A DNA stretch of 64,000 bases from Oreocharis arfaki (lineage: Eukaryota > Chordata > Aves > Passeriformes > Paramythiidae): positions 124,001 to 188,000 of the forward strand of contig VZRR01009815.1 of assembly GCA_013398015.1 (NCBI GenBank), given 5' to 3'. Of this stretch, positions 1 through 14,138 are shown piece by piece (position 1 is the first letter of the stretch; each line of letters starts with the position of its first letter). The position numbers were made by a program, and so were the translations under genes. The notes beneath the pieces were generated by a model. It was not told the DNA's origin and made no database searches. It was given only the letters and a program-made list of their open reading frames with translations.

Positions 1-1780
1 ATTCCTTTGAATGTTGAGATTTACTGAACTTGATTACAACCTATTGTGCTTACAACACAAGCATCATAACAGCTCACAGAGTTGTGGAATTCAACCTGTC
101 TTTCATAAATAAGATAGATCTTGAAAAATTAGACTGTAGTAAGGACAATAAATTTAATAACAGTGTATCTTTGTTTCGGGGGTACAGGAATGGCTGATCT
201 ATGAACCTCATGTCAGAATCTCCAATACACTCTCCTTTCCTGCTGCTGGCTTTTCTTGAAGCTGATCTGTTAGAAAAGGTTTCACTATGTTTGTATTCTG
301 ATGCAAAAAAATATTAACTAACCAAATGATAAATACATTCACAATTGCATTTAAATCATGAACGAGTCATATACATGCTCACATATGAAATCTGAAACAG
401 AAATTATCATAGTGTGAGATGTTTTAGTCCAGCATTTCTGTTAGATACATATGTCTAATTGCTCTGAAAAAATCTGTTGGGCTTTTATTAAATAACATCT
501 TTTTTTCACAGTTATAGAGTCAAGTCTGTTAGAATTCCTGTCAGAAATACACAACTTTGGTTCATACTGATGTATGTGAGCTGATTACTTTCAGCTTTAA
601 GCATCACAGAAAGGTAGAACAATATTCCCCTGCTCAGCCCACAGCTCACAGTGCCCAGGGGGCCTGAGAGACACCAAAGGCTGATGTGCTGGGCTTCTGA
701 ACAGCCCCTGCATCACTCCTGGTTATTTCATGTCACAGCATCCCAGCACCTCTGCAAATACAATAAAACATCTGATAAATGAGGTTTTTGAGATCATACC
801 AATGATTTCTCTCATCATGCTCACTCTGACACAGCTCAGATTTCTAGCAAGTGCATATGTTACAGTTCTGTCTGTTGGTTATAATCAGCTTCTGACAGCG
901 TCTTTAGGTCTGTATCTACATTAATTTCAAAGTCACTGTCTTCCTTCTCTTCCCTCTCCTTGTGCAAGTTTGTACATCTTTATAATACCTTCTGATTAAT
1001 TTATCACATAGTAAAGATTTTAAAAAATCATTATCCTTTTGATCTAAAAATCCTTATATTTCATCTTTAATATGTTCTTTTGAGAGGTTCTTTCTGGAGA
1101 AGTTGCCACATATGTTCTACTCTTCTGAGACATAGCAGCAAAGCCCAAAAAGTACTTCAAATCACATTTAAAATGGTTTGAAAAGATTTTGTTTGGAAAA
1201 AAAAAAAGCAACATTTCTTTCAAGCTAAGAAAAAATGAGAGTACATTGCAGTACATATGGCACATGAAGACTAACAAAAAGGAAATATATGAAACCAATA
1301 TTTGAAAGAGTGTCAAAATTTATCACCACAGAAGTGATCTGAAGCATTTTTAACATTCCATTACTTCATGAACTAGACTCAAATAAAGAGGGACAAAAGT
1401 CAAGAAAAGAAAAATATTGATTTCTTTAGATCATTTTTCTAAGATGATCATTATTTCTGTAAGATGATCCATTCCTCCATTTGTTTTAAGCCATGCAAAG
1501 AATTCATCAGATGTAGAGAACGAGAATAACCCTCACTTTGTACATGAATACTGTAATATTCTGCTTTATAAAGAGTGCTTGTAAGCCATCATGTGTCAAA
1601 CAAGACTAGGAGATTATGTGGAACCACATTAATGCCTTAAGCTCAAGGCACTATGTTACATTAGAAAAAAATGTAGGAAGGTGGAATAAATGATCTTTCA
1701 GACAAAGAAAGGCAAATACCATAATATTTTTACCAAGATTGAAAACGATGGGGGAAAAAGATGGTGAAATGTATCAGTAA

Positions 1781-1872
1781 AAAAAAACAAAAAAACACCC
1801 AAACCCAAACAAACAAACAAACCACCCCCCCCNNNNNNNNNNNNNNCCCCCCCCCCCCCCAAAAAAAAAAAA
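1781..1872. repeat. A-rich/C-rich low-complexity block around the gap
   Basis: AAAC and AAACCC motifs pass into a long C run, then an A run. On the minus strand (the TENM2 sense strand) this is poly-T, then poly-G, then TTTG repeats. Confidence 0.75.
1833..1846. other. Assembly gap (14 N) inside a poly-C tract
   Basis: Fourteen undetermined bases, preceded by eight or more C and followed by 14 C and then 12 A. Preceded by AAAC-type low-complexity sequence. The gap length is probably not the true length. Confidence 0.98.
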
Positions 1873-3572
1873 CATCTAGAAGAAACCCTTCAGTATAAAA
1901 TATCGGGGAACTGACCAAAGCCAGAAAAAGCACACTGATGCCTGCTCTACCTCCTTTACTCTTCACCATGTAGAATTATTTATCTTCATGATGCTGACTG
2001 TGAAGTCCTCAGAATTCTGTCCAAATCCTCCCCCTCAACTCCAGCCTTCAAGCTGAAGCACAGCAGTACTGACGGTTCCCAGAGTGTTTTCTCAGGATCT
2101 TTAGCAAAACAGCTGGACTGCCGATAACACAGAAAACACTGATTATTAATGTCTGCCTGCCGTGGTTATAGGTCAGTCACCTAACGTTTATCACAGGCCT
2201 CTTCTTTTTTTTTTTTTCTTTAAAAAAACCCAAAACCCCCACATAATTGTAATCACACCAGACTGTTCTCATCTGTCCTGCTATCCAGAAAGGTAAAATG
2301 TAATTAATTAATTCAAACCACACAAAAAATGTGAAAACATATGAGAAATTCTGCTTTAAATTAATGGAAACCTTCATTTGGAAAGATTAGATGGCACTCT
2401 GTCACCCACAAGAGCTGATACCAGGCTCCATTATGTACTGAGTGTCCTTATTCCTGTGAAAGGACATTTAGACCACAAATAGAGAGGCTTCAGGGGACAG
2501 GACAGCGAGTCCTGATTGAGACAGAGCATGCTTGGAGTGTGATTCAACCCCAAAATGTAGGACTAAACTGAATATGCATACCCATCTTCAAACACTCTTA
2601 GGGAAGTCAAATTATAGGTTAAGAAATAAAGTATCTGAAAGAATTAAATCTGGCTAAGTATCACAACAGAAGTGGTCTTGAAATATGCAGTAATTATCCA
2701 GAAAATTAGAACTGGCAAATGAATATAGATGATTGAGACTCAAGGAGTCTTTGAGAAGCTGCCCAGGGATATATTGACAGGACCGGGCACATAAGGATTA
2801 TTATTTCACTATTTAATACTGAAAATGTAGAGAACTCTGCAAAAAAAGAAAACTATAACTGATTTACATCTATTACTAGCTTCAAAAATACAGCTTGGAA
2901 GGTTTGCTATACTAAAAGAGGCTTTAAAGTGAACACCAGCATCTATATACAGATGAAAACATGCAGAACTTATTCTCTGAATTGCTCTGGGTAGCTTTTG
3001 AAAAGCAGGACACCCAGCACACACGGTGAGCAAAGTTGCTTTGGATGGCAGATTCCTACTTCCCTGCACAGCTGTGGCATTGGCTGCCCCAAACCCAGAG
3101 CCTCCTTGGACTCCTCTTTCTTTTGCCCCTCTGGTCACAGTCCTGACTTTGACCTAATCCTTCCCACACCACGCTTTCTATGCACTGAACTAAAGTGATC
3201 AGAAACAAGTTTCTAACATGAGAGTTAGCGATGTCCTGTTTCACTGAGCAAAAGAAGTTTAAATAGGAAAAAAAAAGAGCTACAAAAGACAAACTCCAGT
3301 CAGTGAAGCAATTACAGCCATTCCCTTGTTTTGTCTGTATCCACACTGTGTAATATAGCTTGAGGCTATAGCATTATGTGGGAGATATAAATAGCACACA
3401 TCTCCTTAAAATAATTCCCCTCTTAAAAAAAGCTGGAAAGAGGAGTAACTTCACTGTAATTCATCTCATTTCAAGTTTACTAAATATAAGTGTTCTGCAG
3501 AAAATTGATAAACCTATTTATCTAGTACCACTCAAGTTAAAAAAAAATATATATATCCCCCAGGAATCATTA

Positions 3573-3625
3573 TTACTCATTCTTACATCTGAGCATCCTC
3601 TTACTCATTCTTACAACTCAGCATC
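3573..3625. repeat. Tandem duplication, 28-bp period, two copies
   Basis: TTACTCATTCTTACATCTGA GCATC at 3573-3597 recurs at 3601-3625 with two mismatches, separated by CTC. Confidence 0.85.
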
Positions 3626-5118
3626 TGAGGAAACAGAAGCTATATTTTCACTCTTGAACGTTAATTTGATGTTGAGAAAAGTCCCTTAACCATTTGTGTG
3701 AAAAAATCCAACTGCTACCTTTCAATATTTCTGAATGACAGTCATGGCTCTGAGCAAACAAATGATGCTCACATATTGTGCCTTGCCTAGAGGCATGTTG
3801 CTGTAATGGAATGATATTATGCCTTTTTACAAGATGGTATCTCAGTTTCAATAGGGCAAACATGGCAAGGAAGTTTCGGTTTCCACAAGCTCCTTGGACT
3901 TTCAGGCAAATAAAATTTCACCAACTCAGTGATGATCTTCTCCCTATCAGCAACACGCTACTGAAAAGCCTGAATGACTTGAACAGTCAGCAATTCCTGA
4001 GATATTTATAACAACTTCAGAAACCACAAAAGCCATCCTTCCCACTGAATAGCTGCTCAGCTGCAAGACCTGACCCGGAGAGATGCTATTTGAAGGCCCT
4101 CAATAATACCAGCACGGTTCTTAATAAAATGAAAAGTAAAAAACTACCAGAGCTGCTTCTTCCATCTCAGCCTATAGGAAATCAAGCTTGATAAGTTCAT
4201 ATTTTTATTTCATTTACCCAGATTGCTGCATTAGGTATTTGGAAGCTCAAAGAAAATACCAAAGGACAGAAGGTATAAATATGAGTTCATATGGCATCCA
4301 GATGCCAGTCTGATATGCTCTGGGGATGAACTGTGCCTGTGATGCATTCCAGGAATCAACTGTGTTTGTTTCTTAGAGTCCAGCTTGAGTAAATCTCTTT
4401 TTCAGACCTGAGCACCAATGGACAATCACTGTGCAAGCACAGCCAATGAACAAATGGTACACACAAGCCTAAGGATCTTACACATGCTCAGTATCAGGGC
4501 AGGTTCCTCCAGGAGCCAGCACAGAACACACCAGTAATTTATTCTGTAGTAGCTACACCTCCTTCTGTGGCTTTTTACTCTCAAACAAAACTGCCTCTTC
4601 CTCTGACACCTGCACCTTTCTGCTGCACAGTACGAAGTATTCAGAAATTCGTGGTTATTTTCATGGTAAGAAATGAGTTTGTACACAACTAGAGTGTAAG
4701 CGGTACTGATTTGGGTAAGAAACCCAAATGGACACCAGGAAAACAGCCCTGTTTCAGGACTGGGTTGTTCCAACTACTGCTTTAATCTACACACAGCTCT
4801 CTTGCCAGTTTTCTCCATATGGCCACTTTTCTTGCCATTTCTTTACACAACTAAAAGGAGTGGTACCGTATAGAAGCAGTACCTCTTCCCAAAAGTCAGT
4901 GGGTTTGCACAAATGTGTGGAAGATCACAGCAATGACACTCTCTGGTGACAAACAGCAGCACATAATACGGTCAATAATCAGCCTGGAAAAACATTTCAA
5001 ACTACTTGTTCAAGTAAATCTGTTACATGGAAAGGATTCCTACTGCAAGCTGAAAAATGTAGGGAGTTAGCTTTAAGCAGCCATAACCAGCCTTCAAGAG
5101 GGGGTAACTTCAAGAAAC

Positions 5119-5148
5119 GTTCTTCAAGGTACAAGTTCTTCAAGGTAC
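5119..5148. repeat. Tandem duplication, 16-bp period, two copies
   Basis: GTTCTTCAAGGTAC occurs perfectly at 5119-5132 and 5135-5148, separated by AA. A looser related CTTCAAGA lies just before. Confidence 0.85.
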
Positions 5149-7518
5149 TTTCATCTCCCCAGGATCATCATGTCTTTCTTTTATGGGTTTAGTCTAATCC
5201 AATGTTCCTTAACCATGAGATAGACAAAACATAAATTGAAAAAATGGTCCTCTACTTTTACCAGAGATACTATTTCTTGTTCACAGATGGTTAAGATTTC
5301 AGCATGGTCTCTGTGGTGCTACCAACAGCTTTTGAGGTGTTGAAGAACTTTGATGAGAGGTCTGCAAGCCAAAGACTAAACAGGCAAGTGGACAAACAGC
5401 TGCTCATAAGAAATCTCTCACTTGATTGAAGAAGCAGAGCTTCAGCCTTCCTGAATCATTGCCAATCATCCCCTGAGCTTCTTACAGGAAGAATGTAGAG
5501 GAGAGAGTCAGCGATTTCTAATGCTACAGAGAGGCTGAACAAATAGATGAAAGTACTTCCCTTATCACTGCCAAGGAAGGAGAGTGTCATAGAACTTGTA
5601 AAAGCTTCAATTAAGCAGAAAGTTGTCTTCAGCCTATGTGAAATATAAGGAAATTGAAAGCAAAGAAAAGAGTTGATTTTTAGGTTGCTCCTATAGTATC
5701 TGACAGAAACCATTCAATTCTGCCAGGAGCTTCGGCAAAAAGTCAATTCACAAAAAAACTTTATGGGTAAAACCCAGCCAAACAAAAAAAACCCAAACAA
5801 CAACAAGAAAATTGGGTTCTTTAATTAGATTTTCTCTCCTTTGACCAAAGGAACAGAATTTAGGAAACATCTTTCGTAACTTACTACTTAAGAACTAAGT
5901 GAATAAAGTTTTATAATAAAAGACAGTAAAATAATATAACCTCTTCAGAAACTCATTAGTTATGGGATAATTTAGTTTTCAGTAAGCTCTACTTATTCTA
6001 ATATATACACATACAAAAGCTTCGGCACTAACAGGGCTAAGGCACCATTTGCTATCCATCTTCCATCTGAAGAGGAATTCTATCCTACCTGAGTAGAATG
6101 TTACACTTCAACATCACGTTAACAATCAATTCAAATCCATCGCCTTCGACAAGCTGACAGATTCCTTGAAAAGAACAGTGTGCAGAGCGTAAACACAAAG
6201 CACATCCATGAAATATTTAGAAAATGTAATGACACTTAAACATCCATCTACATGCGCCACTTTACACGTGTGACAATAGGCATTCACTGCACCACCAGAG
6301 TTGATTGGTCAGACTCAGGCTGAGCTTTATAAATGAAGTATTGACTAGAAAAAAACCACTGTGTACCTTGATGCAATTATGCACTGATCAGTGAAGTATG
6401 CAAGTCTTTGTAATGAGGGAGATTATTAATAGTGGCATACCATACATGAGGAAAGGCACCAGTCTCTAGCGTGACAAATTTAGAGGAAGCTTTCGGTAAA
6501 ATTTCTCATTTTGAAAGGCAAGAAAAAATAAACGCAGTGCATGGATTCCTGTGATCTGTGCTTCAGTTTACAAGGGAAATGTAAAATACATAGGTTTTTG
6601 TTTCACCTTAATAAATTTAGTTAAATACCAAGTACAGACAAACCTGCAAACCTTCCTGCAAAGGTTTTATCACTCATCAGCCACACACAATGCATTTAGC
6701 ACCAAGCTGGATTGACTTTATCAGACACACATCTCTTTTATAGAAAAGAATAAAAAGGCATTATTCTAACTCAGTTATGGTTTGAACAAAGGCGCTGCTG
6801 CTTGCTTACCTGGGTGACCTATATCATCTAAGTTTTCTTTCATAAAACCAATAATTGACAAACTGAATAATGTGCTGTAATGGAGTTCTTGTAAAACATA
6901 GTTTCATGATTTCTCTCTACTAGATGGAAAGGCTCATGATTAAATAATAATTGAAAAATCTTGTGGTTATTTTGAGAGCTGTTTTTTAAAAGCTCTCCAT
7001 GTTGTGACCTTCACACAATGATGTAGATACAGCTGCAGGCAAAAGCTCTTTCCCTTAGAATTCAGGAAAAAGGAAGATCCCAGCTAGCCTCAGCAGTTTA
7101 TGAACCCAGCTGCTGCAGTATTTTCCTGATAGCCTTAATTCATCAACCCATATTTCTGTTTTCCTCAGTTTCCTGGCTAAATACTGGACTTTAATTCCTA
7201 GGTCTCAATTCCTGATTGCCTTACTTCATTCAATTATGAGGGGGCCATTCATATAATCCAAAAAAAAACCACCATGAAGAGAGAGACTGCAAACAGGATA
7301 CAGCTTCAACCAGGCCCTCATATGGGATATGGACAAAAAGCCCAATGATGCTGTGCCAGAGCAGGGCACGGAATGTGGGACTGAAGTCACTGACACCTCA
7401 GAGGCAATGGAAAATTTTACAGGTGCTGAAGCCCTGACAGACATGAACAGGGGAGAACAGTACGGACATTCATGGTGTAAGACCCCACCATACATAAGAG
7501 GCTTTTTTGGTTTGGTTT

Positions 7519-7542
7519 GGGTTTTTGTGGGTTTGGGTTGGG
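7519..7542 (+). other. G-quadruplex-type motif in a G/T-rich tract
   Basis: Four GGG runs at 7519-7521, 7529-7531, 7535-7537 and 7540-7542 with loops of 7, 3 and 2 bases. This satisfies the usual G3+N1-7 pattern. It is on the plus strand, which is the template strand of TENM2. Formation in vivo is not shown. Confidence 0.6.
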
Positions 7543-10328
7543 TTTTCTGCTTGCTTGTTTTAGCATTCCATCCATTCGTCCTGTAAGAAATACCTGTATC
7601 TCTGGGAAGATGAAACCCAAGATCCTGATGTACATCTCTCGATCCACACTGATCTGAATGGAAAATCTAATGGCTGCCCAAGTGCTGAACGTCAGCCATG
7701 AGCAACTGAATGTCAAGATGGCATTTGGGTTTACCCTTCTAGGCCACCAAAGCAGAGCTGTCTTGCCACATCTCCTTCCTTAATCTCTAGAATATCATCA
7801 AGCACTCAGTTCCAGATAGTATTTATTGAGCTCTTTCAATATACACCAGACTGTAGCAGTAATTCATCACATCATCCTGCCAACCTACACTACAGTCATG
7901 CTGGGTTATATTAAAATTGCAACAAATGTTTAAGCTTTCTAATACTGTCATTTCATATTCCTGTCTTACACAAGGCTTTAAAGTCTACCAGTACTACATA
8001 TCCATTTTTTGTCCTCAACCCCATCATCTAGACTTCCTCTGCACTGAATACATAAGCCATTTACCTGGACAAAATTGAGTTTATGTGTAGTTAAGTCTTT
8101 AAAAGTCATCCCTGCTAGTCAATTCCCTCATTAGGAAACCACTTCCTATCAGAAGTGCCCTCAGGTTTTGAGAGCACATCAAAATTGGATCCACTTAAGC
8201 AACGGAGCTTTGATACCGCGCTTAATGACTTTCTAAATTTGTCATTTACAAAGTACTTTACAAGCCTTCCTAAAGAAGAGCTGAAGTCTGCCCATGCAGG
8301 AGCTAACCTTCCCAGCTCTCCTCCTTCAGGAGCCTCAGTGACGTATGCCATGTGCGGTGCCATTTTCTGAGTATATGACATTTCATTTAAATCTCATCAT
8401 TTCCTTGGGACCATCTGGCCACTTTCTCAGCTACGAACAGATCGTACAACTGTGACAGCTCTTCCTCTCTTCTCTTTCAGATCTGTCCCTCCTGTTGTTT
8501 CCAAGCTACCTGGGTCGCTCTGGGAGAGAAACAGGCACAGCATTCCCAGGCAGTGCTACCTGCAGAAACCAGCACTCCACTATGACATACAGAGCGGGTC
8601 TCCAGCTTCCCTGCTGCTCCTCATACCCAAAACATCGATATTCTATCCCAAAATTATGAGGCCATATTATATTTCCCACATACATGCAGTTGAAGACGAC
8701 ACAGATCTGCTCCAACTGCATCACCAATGTTGAAGCATTCCCTTTTAACAAGGAAAGTATTTTCTGCTGGTGAAAGTGAATATTTCTTAGTGGGAAACTT
8801 TAGCAAGCAAGCTGAATCTCCCACTGGTTTAACCCAAACAGAATTCTGGGAGCAACAACATAAAAAATGTCTACTTTCTACTCCCTTACAACTCAGAGAC
8901 ATTAGCATGCATACAACAAACCCAAAATAGTCTCAAGAGCAGAACCACAGTGTTGCTATAATCTTTCCTGCAAATTATGAAGTGTGAAATAGCTGAAAAA
9001 AATTTTAAAAAATGAAATATTGATAACAACATGTCAAAATTACAACAGCAAAAGTAAGAAAACGAACTCCTTGGCTGTCATCTGTCTGGTGCCTTTTTGT
9101 AAACTCCTGTGATGCAATAACGCCTTTTCTTTTCTATAGTAATTCTAAGTTTGCTATTCAACAACATCCCAGGAAAAGCTCAGATTATACTGCTCAAAAT
9201 TGAAACAACGATAAACTGTGAGGTCATTTGAATTATGAGGTGGGGTTTTGTTTTGAGTTTAAGATTTACCTATGCATTTGGGAAATTACTGTAGAAAATC
9301 ACCATTGAAAACTTCATAGCAGGGAAAAAATAAAGAAAAACGTAATTTACCTAATTTTCATCAGATTCAATCAGAAGTTCAACACAAATACAGTTTTTCA
9401 TATTTTAAGTTATATTTTTTCCGACTATTTTCTTTCTTAATGGCATTTTTTCATTCAGTAAGTGATATGTATACAAAATATTGTCTAATATTCAAACTTT
9501 TAATTACTACAATAAAAATCACCACCAAAGCAACATGGAAAAAATAATAAAAGTCACTGTCACCAGTATGTTTAAAATAGCAAACACTGACAGATATTGA
9601 ACCTGAAAGTATCAGTGCAGTTTACTACAGCACCCTTACACCTGACTTGAATTGTCACACCCGGTGCTGGAGTCAGTGAAGAACGGAAGATTTTCCCCAG
9701 GAAGAAAAGGAGGTGAAGTGAGGAAAGGGAGAGTGCACGGCCCTACAGGACTCCCTGTCAGGACCCCACAGGCTGATTCCAATAGAGCACCACTTTCCCA
9801 CACCCCTCAGACTGGGTTACCAACACAGAAATGGTTCTGTGTAAGCAAAATCATTTGCTTCTCGTAGGCATTATCTACAAAGAGCTGCCACAACCACAGT
9901 GTTCTGGGGTGGATTTCTTTCAAACGTGCCCAGATTACCACAGCACAACCTTGAACTCTCCCATGTTCTGCTCAAGTTTGGGATTGCTTTATTCCTCCTC
10001 ATTCATTCTTGTCTTGCTGTTCAGTTCAGAATTGCTGCTACTAAGATAAAAACATGCCTTGATAATATTCTTTTTTGGTCTGACATTATTTTAGTAACAT
10101 GGCTTCGGTCCTGGAAATTCTCTTCTCCCTCTAGACACACTTTTTTTCCTTTTCTGACACACAAATGTAAAACAGAAACATCTCAAGTGTTCGATATTAT
10201 AATATCAGAGAGGAAATCTCATGATAAACATTTTATGTTATGCCCCATTCTACCAGTGACATTATCTATCCATTAAATACAATAATGGTACTAATAGAAA
10301 AAGTGTCAAGGTAACAACCTTCTACCAC

Positions 10329-10352
10329 AAAAAAAAAAAAAAAAAAAAAAAA
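10329..10352. repeat. Poly-A tract (24 A)
   Basis: An uninterrupted run of A. No polyadenylation signal, target duplication or gene-like sequence was found in front of it, so I do not call it the tail of a retrocopy. Confidence 0.9.
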
Positions 10353-13300
10353 GCCACCAACACCATTCCAGACATTTTCTCTTTCACAACAGGAGAACTA
10401 ACAGGATCTAGATTCACATCAAACTGAAAACTCTCCTTCTGGGTTCACTTTGAGCCTACGAGTTCATTTCAGCACTCAAGCCAAGATTTGCCCTGAGTTT
10501 ACATTCTATTTTTCCATTCTCCTTTCCTCTGCCTAGGATTATCTTTTCTCTTCTCTGTTATTGGTCCGTTCAGCTTTTCACGCCCATCTGCCTAATGTCA
10601 CTTGAATTTCATTGCCTTCCCAACAGCCTGCAAGTGGTCATTCAGTAACAGTGAAGCCAGGAAAAGAGAAAATTGCAGATCTGTTGCAAAAAGATTCTGT
10701 AAATAAATGCTCCTTAATTATTATCATTCTGTTTTCATGGATTTTTAAACTGAAAGTTACCTTATTTTACAATGTTTTATATTTTTCAGAAGAACACAAT
10801 TTTCAGTTCAACTTTTTAAAAGAAAAGAACAGAAAAAAAAAACCAACCCTGAAAGAAGTACTTGCTTCAAGGTCACTACCTAAACATGACCAGCCCCTAA
10901 GCTTTACTCTGGAAATAGAAATACTGTAGGCTTAGGAAAGAACATGGCAACTGATGAAAAACCTCCTTTTGAAAAGTTTGCCATGATGTTTTGGCATAAA
11001 GAGTTACAAGATTTAATCAAAGAAAAAATAAGCATTCGGGAGCAGTGGTGTATCCCCTATAGCTCACACCTTGCATCCCCACAGGTGATTCTCTCTACAA
11101 AGCTGGCACGTGACATCAGAGGTGATCTGTATTTCTGACTGGCCTTTTACATTTGTATGAATCACAAAAAGATTGATATACTTAAATCTCACAACTCAGT
11201 ACCTCATGTTGAGTAATAATCTGATGACAGATTGATGTTACATATTCACAACTGACTTGTCTAAAGACGAGATGGCCACATGTCTACAGAGGCAAAAGCT
11301 ACAAGATACAGTAAGAATTTAGAGCCGAATCAGACTTCTGAAAATAAGTGTTTCAAAATACCAGTAAGGTGTTTTGTTAGGAAGAATTTCAGTATACCAA
11401 GTAAAACATGGAACTTAATGAGTTCCATTATTTCAATTTATCTGTAAGCATTCCAAGCCTGCTAATATTTCAAGGTTCACAGCACTCCGGTTTATGATAA
11501 AATTAAATCACACTAAATCTACAAGCGCAGAAAATGGTCACACGCTTTGTGACTGGGTTTGAACGGGAGCAATTTTTAGAAATAAAGCTTCCTCTGTGCC
11601 ACTTGGAGATGTGTTAAAAATGACAAAATAGATTTATTGATACAAAAAAAAAGGCAAGAGGTATGGTTTTTTGTTTGGTTTTTTTTTAAAGTTGAAATTG
11701 TGATAGCATCTCAATATTTAAAAAAAAAAATCATCTTTTGCGGTTGAACTACTCTTTCACAACTCTTGAGCTGTATCAGGGAAAAAGCTTTAACAGTACT
11801 TTTAATAAATTCAGAGGTCTAAGCATCATGAGTTCCCTCTAATATTGCTAGGCATAAATGGGTAAAGTCTCATACCAAGTAATGTCTTGCTTTATGTGGG
11901 TATCCTGCAAATATGAAACCATATCAGAGCACAAATTTCTCTTGAAATATAGATTCTTGTTACTTCCTCTCGAGATGAACACCTAGCAAGTTATTGATCT
12001 GCTTCTGAAGGACACAGTGTTTATTATGTAGGAAACCACTGCTGGGCACAAGTGTGAGAAATTAATGATGGTTTTGTAAGTGTCCACACTGTGGTGCTGA
12101 ACCAGTGGGGCAACTGTCAATCTATATGATAATGTATCCCAAAACTTCATAAAATCAGTGATGTGAAGAAGCATTGATTTTTGAGCTAACCAGGATTTGT
12201 GAGAGAGTAAGGCTAAAAAGTTTACTGAAGTTAACACCTCTGTGTATACAACAGTTGCTTCACACTCGCGTGATGTTTTTTTAAATCAACCAAACCTTTT
12301 AAATCAACACAGAAACCCTTCTCACAGAAACCCAAAATGAATTCCACATACTGGTTTGTTACTTGCTTGCTGTTTGACTGTGTTCTTTCTCCTAATAATA
12401 CCATTGCTAGAAATATGCAAAATGGATTCACTGCACCGTATTTCCAATTACATAATAATTCACTTCTTATAGGGCATATAGACAAGGAAAAGCAAGTGAA
12501 GAGACTTTTACCAGTCTGTGACAATGTGTATAGAAGTAGGTTCTGAGATTATGTTTTCTCATACAAAAGGTGTGACACACTGCTGCCACTGAAATGGAGA
12601 CAACCACCTTCAGAGGAGTGAATTCCTGCTACAGCATAGAAGCCCAATCATTCCATAATGCCAGAATTCTATTAGTCAGGTTTTTTATTCTAAATTACAC
12701 TCAGAAGCCTTAACAAAACTGTACTAAAATCAATGGAAGTTGTCATATTTTCTGTGAATGGTATTATTAAAAGGAAAAATCAATTAACCAGTCAGTGATT
12801 CTTTTTAAAACATAGGCTTCCTTGTGAAAGCCATTATTAGTAAGTGCACATTCCCTCCTTGGTTTGGATGAAGAAATGTATCCTGCTATGCCTATGGAGA
12901 GGATATATTACTTGAAGATTCAATTTAAATCAACAAAAAAAAAAGACTGGTGTTACAAACAAAATCAATGGCACTTCGCTGTTCTTTCTATCAATACATA
13001 AACTGTAATTTGGTTTTGCCCTGTTTGCTTTGACAAGCAGCTGCTTGTGTCTCCAGAGCCTGGCACACCCACTTTGCTGAAACCAAGACAACTGTCAGTA
13101 AGTACTGGGAGGAACCCAAAACAAACACCTACAAAAATCCTCTTCTGAGAGGCACCCAACAGGTATCAAAGAGAATTTTATCACAATATGAGTAGCAGAG
13201 AGCTGGTGTCACAGGCTGGTATCAGCTGCTGGAACAGTTGCTCTGAGGGTATGATGTTAGGGAGGTTCCTCTTCACCTCCTCAGAATGACAAAATCCAAA

Positions 13301-14138
13301 CCCTTTAGTTTCTATTTTAACTAAGATGAGTTTGCACTTTCATCACCCTATAGGATAGAGGACAAATGACTTTTCTACTATTTTCCCTCTTGAGTTTAAT
13401 TTAAACCTATGTGAGCACAGAAAATTCCCCAGGGAAGAACTCCAAGGTGATCTATATGAAGAACCTGACTCTGGGTATGGGCACCTGAGAGGTCAGTGCT
13501 GAACACGGGACACTCAGACTCTACCACTGCCAAGCTGTGTTAAGGCCACAAGTGATTGGTGCTGTACCCAAAGTCTCATTTCTGTTACCTTAATAAACTA
13601 CACGAAACACAAGTGTTGTGCCTCAGTCCGATGCATGGATTTGCTTTCTAAAAGCCCCCCAATACCAGTAATAAAAGACCAAAAGAATTGTTTTTACAGC
13701 TTCAAAACCATGGAAAAAAATACATAAAATTAAATCTGATTGTTACGAATTAGCACCAGTGTTACAGCTACCAGCACATTCTGGATTATTAATATTACTT
13801 CAAGCTGTGTGGAAAAATCACATACAAAAACTATTTCTCTTTAGAAATTTCTTTCTGCTTCTCATCATTAAGTTTAATTTAAGATACTTGGAGCACAAAC
13901 TTCTGTGACAGATTATGGCATGAAAAGTAAATTGTAAGATCAAACATAATACCTATCATATGATGCACATATAATAGTTTCCTGATAGTGACGATAAAAA
14001 AACCCAAAACACATTAAAAAACAGCTTTAGTCAAACCGAGAAAGTGCAAACTTCACCTTTAAAAGAAGACTTGTGTTTTTAAGTATGCTCATGTTCTCAC
14101 ACTTGCAGGTTAGGAACATACTGAAGGAAAAGGCCTAC

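Larger units (their letters stand above)
1..14138 (-). other. TENM2: TENM2 intron downstream of coding exon 2 (partial)
   Basis: This is AT-rich intronic DNA between coding exon 2 and an exon outside the window. I looked for the expected next exon (the proline-rich part of the Ten_N domain) on the minus strand and saw none. Recognisable contents are an assembly gap in poly-C at 1833-1846, tandem duplications at 3573-3625 and 5119-5148, a G-run motif at 7519-7542, and a 24-base A tract at 10329-10352. Moderately GC-rich patches occur near 610-720, 2995-3190, 7300-7460 and 8280-8600 without a recognisable family. Open frames here are short and start at arbitrary codons, and I treat none as a gene. 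Confidence 0.8.

Noticed and set aside
10260..10352. Poly-A tail of a processed pseudogene
   Set aside because: No AATAAA at the right distance, no gene-like sequence upstream and no target duplication seen around it.
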